A model generated the notes under the pieces. The model worked only from the letters and a program-made list of their open reading frames with translations, had not been told where the DNA came from and made no database searches. Shown here piece after piece: positions 43,601-54,159 of a DNA stretch of 54,159 nucleotides (within the stretch, counting starts at the first letter, position 1; each line of letters opens with the position of its first letter). Made by a program: the position numbers and the translations under genes. The stretch is from Ettlia oleoabundans (Eukaryota; Chlorophyta; Chlorophyceae; Chlamydomonadales): NCBI GenBank assembly GCA_019693395.1, contig JAAMXP010001972.1, positions 17,856 through 72,014 on the forward strand, in the 5' to 3' direction.

Positions 43601-46600
43601 GCCGCCGTACCGCTGCTAACACCAACCGTGCTTCCCCAAGCATCTCCGCTGCTGTCTCTGCAGCCTCAGTACCTGCTCCACGCAGTGCCTGCTCTGCACC
43701 CCTGCTGCTACGGCTAGGTTCCCCTCGGCTGCCGCCATAGCTAGCAATGTCGGTTTCTGCTGCATCTGCAGCCGCCGCGGCTGCAGCTGCCGCCGCCCCC
43801 TCCTCCTCAGTTGGAAGCAGCGGAGCAGGCACAGCACGCAGCGGCTTAAGCTCTGCCAGTTGCGCCAGGCCCAGGCCTGTGCGCTGCGTGGCAGCAGCAG
43901 ACTCCATATGTAGCAGCGCACGGGATGCGCAGCTGCTAAGCTTAAGGTCTGTGGAAACTGCCAGCTCCTGAAGCCAGGGCACCCAGCCCGCCTCCTGCAC
44001 CTCTGCTGCGCCTGCCACGTCAGAAGCCAGCATGGCAAGCAGCCGCACCGCCTGTCTCTGGATGCACAGCGGGATGCCTCCATACACATACTCCTCCGCT
44101 GCTGAGGGGAGTTCTGCAGAGGACGATCAACAACAATTGACAGGCTGGCATACCAGTGATGTATTGTTGTCCAAGGAGGGGCAGAAAGGGGGCACACCAC
44201 GCGTGAGGTTTAGCTGACCGTGCGAGGCTGAACTGACCATGTGGATGGGAACGCCAATAGAGTCGCATGCATTAGCGAGACGAGGCGCAGGACAAGCATC
44301 ACAACATGTTGGTGCCTGCCAGTTCCTGTTTGTACCGCCAGCAACCCTGCCCCTGCCCCTTGGGCAAAAGGTTACAGACTGCATTTGGTTACCTGCCACA
44401 TCCCGTTCTCGCTCCATCGTAAGGCGATGCAGCAGCGGCAGCGCTCCAGAGTCCAACAGCCAGGCGCGACGCCGGCTGCCGCCAGATGCAAGTGCACACA
44501 GCACCTGCGCCATGTAGGTGTATGGCACAGCAAGCAGGTGCTTACACATGCAGTCAGCTGCAAAGCTTAACCAACAGTGTCCAACAGTCAGCACGCTGTG
44601 CTGCGGGGCCAACAACAATGCTGCATTCCGTGTTTGGGCAAAAAGCTTACTGTCCAATGCTGCAAGGTGCCACTAAATGCCGCGCACCATCCCTGCACTC
44701 AAAAACGTGTGGTCCTGCGCCAACAACAAACCTTGAGTGCAGCGCAGACTGCTGAATCAGCAACGTCCCAGTCGATTGCTGCCGCTACTTGTGGGTACAT
44801 AGCCACTGCCTCGGGGCCCATCAACTCCTCTGCGTCGGATGGAGGCTCCTGGAAAGAACCTGCAGACAGCATGCGATGCATGGTAGGATCCACAGTGCAG
44901 CATTTGTTACCAACGATGTATGACAGAGACAACTGCGGCAAGACGGGCAGTGGGGGATTGGCTGGAAAGTGGGTTGCTCCGTGAGCGGCCGGGACATGGC
45001 AGGCAAAAGTGGCAAGCAGGCAAACCACAGAGTGGTCGAGCTGCGATGCGAGAGCTGGTGATAGTGTGTCGGAGGCGAAATGTCAGGGCATACCACATAA
45101 GCAGCCAGCACTCTCTAAGATGCGGTGACGCACCCACGCGGCCCGAGGCTTCAAGCAGGGTGGCTGCCACAGAGCGGGCATAGACGGGTCCAATGGGCGC
45201 CGCATTAATGTACAGAGCAAGCTCTGAATCAGATGGCTTGCCAGTTGCCTTGACCGCCTGCTGAGTCCCCTGCCCCTCCAAGGCGACAGTGCCGCTGCCA
45301 CCCCAAGGCCACCATCCTGCGCGCCACCAGCTGCTGCCACCGCTGGCGGCTGCATCAGAAGCAGTATTATCGGCACCAGGGGCAGCATCAGGTGGAAGGT
45401 ACTGCCCACTGGCTGCCGCCGCTGCCTCCGCGCCTTCCACCTCAGCTTGCGTTGGCTCACTAGCGCCCGCAACACTAATCAAGGCAGTCTGCTGTGCTTC
45501 TGAACTGCTAGGAATAGCACTGCTGCCATTCCTGCTGCTACCAGCTGCACGCCAAGGCCACCACCAGCTGCTGCCACCGCCGCTGTTGGGCGTTGCTGGC
45601 GCCGCCGCCTGTGCCTCTAGAGCAGGCACCTGGACTTGATGTGACAGAGAGATGATGAGCTCCGCCAGCCAGGCGTGGGCCACGTGAATCCCCTCTGATC
45701 CAGCGGGTGAGGACAGCGCCTGCAATGCCGCCGTCAGCCTCCTCTGGACCGGCGCACTTGGCTCTTCAGCCCCTGCCTCACCGTGCAGTGCATCCTCATC
45801 TGCCTGCCGCTGCCTGCCGCTCCCTGTTACTGCTGCTACATCGGCTTTGCTAAACTCTCCTTCTGCCCTTGAACCAGCATCTGCTGCTGATGGTGCTACT
45901 GATGCGATAGGCTGCTGCACCAGCCATCCCAACAGCGTTTCCGTCCAAATCTCCCTCTCCGCCTGGGGGAGTTGAACAGCCGGGCCACCCGCCAGGGCTT
46001 GAACAACCACAGCTATGGCGGGACGCACAGGGGCATCGGGGTGCGCTGCCAGCTTGTGCAGCAGGGGCAGCGTGCTGCGCTGCATCAGCTGGGGCTGCAG
46101 GGAAGACGGGCACGCAGCCAGATAAAAAAACATGTTGCACAGGTCAACTGGGCAGTTTCACTTGGGCAAGGACATCTGAACCGCTTGCAGACAGTACGAG
46201 CAAACTAAGCAAGGAAGCAATGCCAAACACCCTTTGCTGAGGTGGCTGAAGTGGAACCTCATCCACCGACTGTGCATGCTGCCGTTGCTACATACCGGCA
46301 GCTCGCATCCCCGAAGCAGGCAGGTGGCAAAGCTGGAGAGCGAGGCATCAGCCAGCTGCCACTGGCTGTTGGCAGCAGCATCGGCCGCGAAGCACAGCAG
46401 GTGATACAGCCAGCCCTGCATTAGCAGCTGCTGCGGCTTGGGGACTTCGTGCGCCAACGTTCCCATCAGCTGCGCAGCAGTGGAAAGGCCGGGTAGAAAG
46501 GCAGTTCAAGTAGGGTTAGTGCAGCGATTGGCGGTAACTAAAACTGGTGGCTCATGGCATTGCAGGCACATAGACGCGCATTTCAGTTTTCCAGCCACAG

Positions 46601-47669
46601 AGCCTCAGTGGCTCAGCCCAGTACCGTGGCAAGCGTATGGAATTTACCGCCATGCGGTTCCCACACCGTCTTGAGGTCTAACTGCCTCACCTGCGCAATG
46701 ACAAGCTGCAAGCCGTCCAAGCCGGTGCCTGTGGCGCTGATAGCCGCTAACTCGGACAGCAGGCGGCCAACACCTGCCTCAGCCAGCTGCATGGCATTGA
46801 GCTGTGATGCTCTTGCCCAGGCCAGTAGCAGCTGCAGTCCCAAAAGCAGCTGCGGCTGTTGCTCCTCCGTCCCGACAAGCTGCCGTATACGCCGCCGCTG
46901 CTGCTCTGCTGTCAGCAGCTTGAGCACTGCAGCAATATCCGCAGCAGGTACTGCTACAGGGGCGGCAGAGCACGCCACCGCCACCAGCAGCAGCTGCTGT
47001 AGCTGGGAGGAGTGTGCAGCCAGGGAGAGCAGCAGGGGAGCAGCGCCTGGCTGCTGCAGCAGCGCTTCCCCGGCCTCTTCACTGCGAAGCACTGCCCCGA
47101 GGTAACGCAGAGTCGCACGCCTCTCTAGAAGGTTCGCGGTGGGTGCTGCTGCCCTGTCCAGCAGCCAGCATGAAAGTTGGTTGTTTAAGAGCTTGACACC
47201 AGACCCAGGATGCTGCTTCCCTGGATTGTCGTTCAAAGCGGCCAAGAAGTCGGCAACTAGCACAGCTGATGGCGGGCGGGGAGTCTTGCCGCCGCCTGGT
47301 GCCCCTGCCGCAACTTCCGCCTGCCGTTGCTCCCAGGCAAACCGCGCTGACCGTGCAGCATGCGCCAAACTGTGGGCAGTATCTTTCGTGTGCCTGGAGG
47401 CGGCATGCAGATAGTCCTGCAACAACCAGGGAGGCACGGCGCTCGAGGGGAGCAGTTAAGCGGGCGGTGGCGCTCTAGTGTTGGTCCAGCACCAGTCCAC
47501 GGGCAGGCGCGATAGCACTTACCGATAGTTGCCAGTCATCTTGATCCCCTCCCAATGCGCCAGGAATGTTAGAAGCTCCCTCGGACCGGGACCCTCGAAA
47601 GCTGAGGACGAGTCCCGCGGCTGTCGCGGTAGCGGCTGAGAGACCAAGAGCCTTTTTACTCACTCCCAT
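40644..47669 (-). CDS. SERAC1-like alpha/beta hydrolase with long N-terminal helical-repeat region
   Basis: Fifteen exons on the minus strand: 47669-47523, 47416-46691, 46469-46296, 46094-45134, 44859-44732, 44504-44393, 44113-43518, 43369-43291, 43043-42952, 42705-42592, 42328-42231, 42043-41975, 41726-41582, 41362-41232, 40827-40644; 1251 aa, in frame throughout. Residues 975-1251 match SERAC1: LDIVFVHGIRGGAFATWRRE, the nucleophile elbow VCHSMGGLVVKDLL (Ser1076), VFYSVPHAGSKLADWG, ESAYPGYGDF, and His in YNHDHISVCKP. SERAC1 remodels phosphatidylglycerol at mitochondria-ER contacts in animals. The N-terminus has a short hydrophobic segment (LGLSAATATAAGLVLSF), then about 900 residues of Leu/Ala-rich ARM/HEAT-like helices interrupted by Trp-rich loops, about twice the animal length. 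Exon 7 has an alternative donor 18 nt upstream (43536), also in frame. Confidence 0.92.
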
Positions 47670-48285
47670 ATTTCAACCGCAGCTTGCACAGGGCGACCTG
47701 CGACACAGCTGTTGGCTACCGGAACGGCAACAGCGCCTCTGAGGCATTTGAAATGTACCACAGCATGCATACAAAATGATCAGGCGGCGTGGGAAGCTGC
47801 CATCATTGCCACTGCCAGGCATGGTACAGCAGTACACTGCGGAGAGCGGCTGGGCGGCTGCAGCGATGCGTCCAGCACCATGGTCCAGCACTCAGCACCG
47901 GTTGATTTCCATTTGCTCCACAAATGAATTGCAAACGGTTACATTCAGCTGTCATGTAAAGTCAAGGTGCTGGCAAATTCATCCAATGCGCGGGAAATGA
48001 GCATTGACCGGGCTTCCGATGCGCGTCGGCACCCTGGGGCGCCGCTCCCTTGGGACAACGCCCAGGGCCAGTGCTGCCGCTCAGAAGAACCGCCATGGGT
48101 CTTTGTCAGGTGCTACATAGTTGGGGCCAGGCGGCAGCAGCCTGCAATGGCAGTGATCCCAGCACCCGACGTTGGCTCACCAAATACACGCGTGGGGAAC
48201 ACATGCCACATTTGTGGCAAGCAATGCATACGGTGACAGGGCCTCATGTCAAAGCGACGATGGAAAGCAGATTGGGCTACACGCG
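47670..48285. other. Spacer between PsbP-domain and SERAC1-like genes
   Basis: About 615 bases between tandem minus-strand genes, holding the PsbP-domain gene 3' UTR (TGTAA at 47939-47943) and the SERAC1-like promoter. No other gene was recognised. Confidence 0.5.
47939..47943 (-). terminator. TGTAA polyadenylation motif of the PsbP-domain gene
   Basis: Minus-strand TGTAA about 345 nt after the TAA at 48286. Confidence 0.35.
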
Positions 48286-50117
48286 TTACCTGAACGATTC
48301 AACACCCGCTGCAAATCCAGCTTGAACGTCCTCCCAAAGCTGCACACGCACCCGGGGATGTAACTGTGTTGATGTCGTGCAATGCACTCGCGGATGCTAC
48401 CCCCACCATGCAATTAAAGGTGCCTCCTATATCACGCTTTTCCTGTGAGGCCTGCCAAGGTGCAGCAGCATACATGTACTAAACCTCCGCATATAAATCA
48501 ACGCAGGACGTGTGACACGTTTTTGCTGCCCAACCAAGTGGTGGCGACGAACCGGAGGGAAATGGGTGCTCACCTCCTGGGGGCAGCTCATGTTAACTGT
48601 GTATAGGTAGGGAGTGCCGTTCAGCCCTGGCCGCACAGCTGTCACAGCCAGGGCATGCCGGTAAGTCTCCTTGGACAGCCTTTGAAGGGTGGGGGATCCC
48701 TGCAGGATCAATCGGGTGCAGGCGGCGGAGTGCAGCCAGATTGGGGATCAAGGGACAGGCTTGATCGCATGGGAGTCCAAACAAAACAAACGAGAACTGC
48801 CCTGGCACGTAAGGTCATGTCCTGGGTCGGCTCTTGTGCCAAGTCCGTTGTGTGCGTCGGAGGCCCAAAGCGATACAACACCCAACCCTTGCCTTCCCTC
48901 ATACACCTGCCCCTTCCCTCCCTTACCTGCGACACATGCTCAAACACAAAGTAGGGGCTGCCATCCCGCATCTCCACCTTAGCCTCCTCCACGCTATTCA
49001 GGCTAATGCGCTGCCCAGTAGTTATGCGGGCGGTGGAGCGATCGATGAGCACCTGCTCAGCCACCTCCCGGGCCTTCCATTCTTCCGGCGAGCGGTCCTT
49101 GAGGATGCCTGAAGGCGGCCCCACCTGCGCAACAACAGTTGGGCGCAACACTAATGAGCTTGCCTGGCATGCCACTCGACACGTGTCAGCGGGAAGGGGT
49201 AGCAGTGGCGCTGCTGCACCTCGGCCCTGCTTGACCTTCAATATGCAAACGAACGCTGCGCAACAACAAATGCAGTGGTTAAACTCCCCGCCCAATCCCT
49301 ACAGCTCGCTGCCTCGTGCCATCTAGCGCAGCTCTGCCAGAATCCTTGAATCCACGCACCGTCACTGACACCGTGACCGCATCAACCAGGTCTGCAAGCT
49401 CGCACACAATCCTCTGCCGTGCATCTGCCGTCAGCGGCGCAGCCGACGAGTACCGCTCCGGCTTGCGACTGAACACCAGCGGCAGCTGTTTGCCGCTGAC
49501 CGTGCATATGGGATAGTCAAAAGCGTAGGCAAGGGTGTCGTCTGCCACCCGCTTCATTGGTAGTGAGGGCTTTGCTGGCAGCGGCGGCTGCAAGTGGGAA
49601 CGGGGTTCAGGCGGTGCGGCAGCAGGAGAAGGGTAGGGGTGAGTCGGTGACAGCGCATACAGATGATATGAGTAGTGGTCGGCTAATTGCAAGATGATGC
49701 AAGGTTAGTGCAGAACCGCAGTGGATCAGAAGACTGCCAGTGCAGAACCGCAGTGGATCAGAAGACTGCCGGGCTGCGTGCAAGGGGGGCGGGCGGTGCA
49801 ACCGGCGGCGGCATTGCCAACACTGCCTTGCGACGTACCTGCGGCTTCTCCGCTGCTGTCAGCGCTACATCCGCCACATCCGGCAAGTCTTCTGCAGAGG
49901 CAGCCTGTTGCTGCGCGGTTGAGGCTAGGAGTGCAGCACCAAGGGCCAACACACCTCGCCTACTGGGCTGTTGATCAGGCTGATGCTGATAGGAGTCGCC
50001 TGCTTGACAGCGCGACACAATGTGCGTTTTATTGGGCGCTGTTTTGCAGCTCGACGTGCTTCTGCGCACCGAGGCCGCAGCACAGGGCGGCCTGCAAGCT
50101 GCCGCCATGCTTGACAT
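48286..50117 (-). CDS. PsbP-domain thylakoid lumen protein
   Basis: Five exons on the minus strand: 50117-49839, 49587-49360, 49124-48927, 48699-48574, 48339-48286; 294 aa. Residues 1-50 are a Ser/Arg/Cys-rich stromal transit peptide. A twin-arginine lumenal signal follows: SRRGVLALGAALL (Arg53-Arg54) with a cleavage-type ASA at 73-75, so the mature protein is expected in the lumen via the Tat route. The PsbP-like fold reads YAFDYPICTVSGKQLPLVFS, VTVSVT, GPPSGILKD (linker), AEQVLIDRSTARI, YFVFEHVSQ, YRHALAVTAVRPG, YLYTVNMSCPQE and ends LWEDVQAGFAAGVESF. It is a PsbP-domain relative rather than PsbP itself; such proteins help photosystem assembly, but which member this is cannot be decided. 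The short last exon was placed by frame and by the family-typical ending. Confidence 0.9.
49707..49770. repeat. Perfect 32-bp tandem duplication in intron 1 of the PsbP-domain gene
   Basis: The 32-mer starting agtgcagaaccgcagtgg occupies 49707-49738 and is repeated without change at 49739-49770. Perfect identity suggests a recent event or an assembly artefact. Confidence 0.92.
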
Positions 50118-50496
50118 TGATATTTTATTCCAATTTAATGCTACACTATGAATGCGGCTGCTCACACACCACCCTCATCCTAGTTGTCCAGTACGCCACC
50201 CGCGGGGCACTACACTCGGCTCGAATCCCACTTTTTAGCGTATTTCTAACTTATCGGTTTTGCCATCAAACGCGCAAGAACTGCTCCAACAAATTACCCT
50301 GCCTCCAAGGCTGTGCTACGCGACACCAGCAGATACTGCAAAAAGTTCAGTCCTATCACACAACGTCCATTCATTCTTCCCTTCGCTCCGATAAATTTGT
50401 TCATCATTTCATTGCGCGGCTGAGGCAGCCGCTCAGCCGCTTGGCACCTTCGCCGCGAACACTTGCATGCTACCGGCAAGTGGCTAATTGGCCCCT
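50118..50496. promoter_or_regulatory. Shared divergent 5' region of the PsbP-domain and PPR genes
   Basis: 379 bases between start codons of two probable plastid-protein genes, AT-richer than its surroundings. No element was recognised with certainty. Confidence 0.4.
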
Positions 50497-53400
50497 ATGT
50501 TTGGTTCGGGAGGTGGTATGGGCTCCTCCATGGATGGACGGCATCAGCACCTGCAGCAACACCAACAGCAGGGGCAGCTGGCGATGGGCAGTGGCGGCGG
50601 GCACGGTGCAGCTGCCGACCACCCCCCTCTTCCACACAGCGGCCTGCAGCTGGAGCAGCAGCACGCCGCCTACTACACCCAGCAGCACGGCGGCTACCAG
50701 CAGTGGCTGCCTGCCCAGTTTGCCCAGTTCCAGCTTGGCCCAGGCTACCCGCACCCCGGTTCCGGCAGCACTTACTATGGGCACGGCCCCGCACATCACC
50801 AGATGCAGGCGGCAGCCATGACGGCAGGTATGGGGGCCCACGGTGGAGCGGATGGTAGCCAGGCAGCCTTCATGTCTATGCACGCTTCCATGGGACTGGC
50901 ACAAGAGGCGGCTGTGCCGAGGGGCTGGGGCGGCATGCACATCAACGAGCAGCTTGACTGGCAGCACCGCAGTGGATATGGCGGTGGCAGGTAAGATGCA
51001 GCCGTCAACTGTAGTGTACCTGGGTTTTAGAGCTTGCTGTCAGCGGCTTTATTTGCAAAAGTTGATCCTACGGGGCGTTTCCAACGCCGCATCCTGGTGC
51101 TGTTGGTTTTATTCCAGCCTGCACCCAGCCCAGTCTAGCCCAGGCCACCCAAGCCCCCCTATCTGCTGCCAGCCGATATGCACCACCCATCCTCCACAGC
51201 ACTGTTGCTACACAAAACCAGAGGCTGCTCGCTACGTGTGCATTGCAGGGAACCCCGTACCGGCCCTCAGCGGAATGGCCAAGCTGGCGGAGACCAGCGA
51301 GACGGTGGAGGGCGGGGTTATGGCCGCGGCGGGCGCGGCAGGCGCGGCCGCAGTGGGCCAAACGGCCACGGCATGGGCGGCAGCGATAATGTGGCACAAG
51401 ATTTACTGCTGCGCATCAAACGGCTGCCTCCTGAGGTTCCCCTGGACGATGCCGCACTGCAGGTACGCCTTGTCAAATGTACCGCAGACTTTCCCAAGCG
51501 TAGCAGGTGCAAATCAATGAGACAAATCAACTACAGCAGCTCCGCTGTATCCCCTTTGAGCGGAAATGCTGAAAACGGTTGTAGCTGCTGTCGCCTGTGG
51601 TTGGCCCTGTACCTGGACAGCCGGGGTGACACCTGCGTCTGCTGAAGGAATGCTGTGGCTGCTTTGCCTCAACGTGCAGCAAGAGGGCCTCCCTGCAACC
51701 CACACCACCCGCCCTTCACTTCTCACAGCATACCATCCCTGCCTGCCTCTTGGCGCTTACCTGCTCCTCTCGCTGCCCCGTGCACCTGCCGATCCTCTCC
51801 GCAGTTGCTGCGTGGTATGGACAGCCGTGGGTTGGCGGCACTAATGAAAGACCTTGGCAAGAGCGGGCTGGCACATCGGGTGACACAGCTGTTCGACCTT
51901 TTGCGGCGGCTGCCCCCAGGCTCCCAGCTGGCATCACTGCTGGATGAGTTCACCTTCACCAGCATGATCAGCACATGTGTGGGGCAGCAGGACTTGAGCC
52001 GCGCCATGGCCTTAGTGGAGGTGCGGCACCCTGATGTCAGGAATTGGGCGGCTGGGAGATGCAAATGCTTTGAGAGAGGGCTGGGTGGCGTGTCTCTGTT
52101 TGTGATGCTCTGTGGCCCGTGCTGGGTCTTGTGATGGCAGTTGCTTCCCGGTAAGCATCGGTTGTGATGTCTTGAATACTATGCAGCCCTGTGATCATCT
52201 TGGCAAAAAATTGTCACAGTGGCCGTAATGCTCAGCTTGTTGCAAGCCTCAAATTCTGTCAATTGATTGCCATGCTGTCGGTCCCACCCCTCCCTTATTT
52301 CTCCATCTGCTTGCCTGTGCCTGCGTGCAGGAAATGCGTGAGCGTGGCATTGAGCGCAATGTGCACACCTACACCGCACTCATGAATGTGTGCATCAAGT
52401 GTGGGCAGTACAAGCGTGCCTTGGATGTGTACCGCGACATGGTTGCCATGGTGAGGCGGCCTTAGAAGTGCCACGGGGGGTTGCAGACACGAAAAGGGCT
52501 GCATGGCAATTGGTAGCGGGCTAGACAGGAGCCCAGGCTAGTCTGGTCCACAATATCGCTTGTGCTGGGTTTATTTTTGTAGTGGAGTGGATGGCCGGCA
52601 CAGCACGCATGCACTGCCCAGTGGGCGCCTGGACCAGTATGTTTATGTCGCGGCATGGCTGCACGATAGTTGGCCCCTGCACACCCCTGCACACCCCTGC
52701 ACACCCCTGCTGTTGCATGCTCTATATGCAGGGCTGCCCGCCTAATGTGGTCACGTACAACACCCTGATTGATGTGTACGGCAAGAGCGGGCAATGGGAG
52801 GAGGCGTTGTCAGGTGCGCAAGCCTGCACGGTAGCAATACAGTAGGGCGAGCCATTGCAGCGCATCTTCGTAAGCAGGGGCACCTGCCACACACCTATTG
52901 GGCATCAGCTGTGCCATGCTATGTCACGTCATGCTTTTCATGCCCCGTGCTGTGCAGTGCTCGACCAGATGAAGCGGGAGCGCATCCAGCCTGTGACCCG
53001 CACCTTCAACACCCTCATGATCGCCTGCAACACCTCGAACCAGTGGCAGGCAAGCGCTGCTGGGGAATTTATGTTGTATGCATGTAGCCACCTCATGATG
53101 GATGGCTCCTGGAGTGTCGATTGTGATAGCGCTCGGCCTGTTTTGCACAGCCAGGACAGCGCTTCCAAAGGCGTCGCTCAAACTCCTAACCGTCTGCCTG
53201 CCTGCCCTTTGGCCCTGCCATCCTTGCAATGCTCTTTGTGCCCTCTTGAGCGCCCATTTGCAAGCAACTCATTTCACAGGCAGCAATGTGCCGGGCCCTG
53301 TACTGCAGGAGGCGCTAAGTGTTTATGAAGAGATGGTGGCGGGAGGGCACGAGCCCAACACCACCACCTACAATGCCCTTATCTCTGGTAAGGACATGCT

Positions 53401-54052
53401 TAGCCCAGCTATATGCCAGGCAGCCTTCTGCGGCGGTTTCGCTGTCTACCCTCATGCATGCTCCGCTGCACTTCCCTTGCTTTTCTGGTGTCGTTGGCTG
53501 GCGTTGCATCTTTATGATTGCACAGCTACCATTGCACACAACTGCCACCTTTTCTTGCCCGCTGTTTCTGATGTAGCTCACAGCAAGGGTGGTGATTTGG
53601 CCAAGGTGCTGGCAGTTTTCAAGGAAATGGTCCAGAAGGTGGGTGGGTGCATGGTTAATTGGAGCAGCGGGTGGGTTAGGTAATTTTCGCTTGGGTGGGC
53701 GGGCTGTCATGTTGTCAGATGGGACAAACGGAGGTGGTGCTGCGGCAGGTAGGTGTTTGCCAAGGAGCTTTAGGGTTTCCTTCCACTTGTATGCTTTCAC
53801 CAGTACAGCAGCTTGTGACAAGGTTTTTGCATGTCTGCATTCAGCGCATACAAGGGATATACCAGCGCTTGTAGCTTATCACCCGGCTGGGGGGTCGCGC
53901 TGGGACCACTGGCACCGACTGCATGCCCAGGTGCCCGCCTCAAACCGTCAGGTGCTGCTGCCTTCCTGCAGGGTTGCGAGCGCAGCGTGATCACCTACTC
54001 CTCCCTCATCTCCGCCTGTGAGAAGGCTGGGGAATGGAAGTTGGCGCTGCAG
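50497..54052 (+). CDS. Pentatricopeptide repeat (PPR) protein, 5' part (gene runs off the right edge)
   Basis: Exons seen: 50497-50990, 51249-51462, 51805-52020, 52331-52450, 52732-52813, 52958-53049, 53309-53387, 53577-53638, 53972-54052, then a GTGAGC donor; 480 codons so far. Residues 1-165 are Gly/Gln/His-rich; 165-200 contain RGG-type basic Gly repeats (GGRGYGRGGRGRRGR), likely RNA-contacting. Canonical 35-residue PPR units follow: VHTYTALMNVCIKCGQYKRA, PNVVTYNTLIDVYGKSGQWE, PVTRTFNTLMIACNTSNQWQ, PNTTTYNALISAHSKGGDL and RSVITYSSLISACEKAGEW. The consensus is that of algal P-class PPR proteins, which bind specific organelle RNAs and stabilise or process them; the target is unknown. Exon borders fall at similar places within successive repeats. 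Intron 6 has a GC donor. No obvious transit peptide at this ATG (50497). Confidence 0.92.
52681..52710. repeat. 10-bp tandem repeat in a PPR gene intron
   Basis: acacccctgc occurs three times in a row, preceded by a partial unit (cccctgc), in the intron before exon 5. Confidence 0.85.
53050..53051 (+). other. GC splice donor, PPR intron 6
   Basis: CAG|GCAAGC. It joins NTSNQWQ to EALSVYEEM in frame, keeping the 35-residue repeat spacing. No suitable GT is nearby. Confidence 0.85.
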
Positions 54053-54159
54053 GTGAGCGCCCTGCCGTGGTCGCATGCTGCGCTGCCCTGGAAATGCCAG
54101 AGCACTTATCGTCGCAGGCAGCTTCCCAGAGCCAATAAAACAACTGGAGTATATTCACC

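Noticed and set aside
49721..50821. 366-codon open frame on the plus strand
   Set aside because: It is antisense to exon 1 of the PsbP-domain gene and crosses its promoter; the PPR gene uses another frame after 50497.

Overview
This window is nuclear DNA from a green alga (Chlorophyta). The evidence is intron-rich genes (about 95 introns in 16 genes), CAG/CTG-rich coding sequence with Ala, Gln and Gly runs, plastid-type leader peptides, TGTAA polyadenylation motifs after several genes, and a plastid gene complement (plant-type ferritin, PsbP-domain lumen protein, algal-type PPR protein). The codon style suggests a core chlorophyte, perhaps related to Scenedesmaceae, but the genus cannot be fixed from sequence alone. 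I assembled gene models by hand, joining exons by reading frame and splice sites; nearly every joined model gives an intact frame.

Layout, left to right: arsenite methyltransferase, 5' part only (-); plastid ferritin (+); plastid-targeted coiled-coil protein of unknown function (-); phytocyanin-like secreted protein (+); small Trp-rich membrane protein (-); HAD-family phosphatase-like protein (-); ankyrin protein (+); large nuclear-type protein with a Tudor-like module (+); Gln-rich low-complexity protein (-); universal stress protein (-); rhodanese (+); secreted class 3 lipase (+); DNA polymerase eta (+); SERAC1-like alpha/beta hydrolase with a long N-terminal helical region (-); PsbP-domain protein (-); PPR protein, 5' part only (+). 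No rRNA, tRNA, CRISPR array, plasmid-type feature or intact transposon was seen.

The genes do not form a pathway. The notable layout is a set of close head-to-head pairs: arsM/ferritin (266 bp between start codons), HAD/ankyrin (271 bp), PsbP-domain/PPR (379 bp) and USP/rhodanese (538 bp). The arsM/ferritin pair is functionally suggestive, because both products handle metal(loid)s and oxidative stress.

The most unusual signals are in gene structure: a 12-nt microexon in ferritin, a 9-nt microexon in DNA polymerase eta, four GC-AG introns in three genes, a decayed duplicate of a ferritin exon inside a ferritin intron, a phytocyanin and a universal stress protein lacking their usual ligand residues, and two exact or near-exact 32-bp tandem duplications. 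I see no clearly new multi-gene system.
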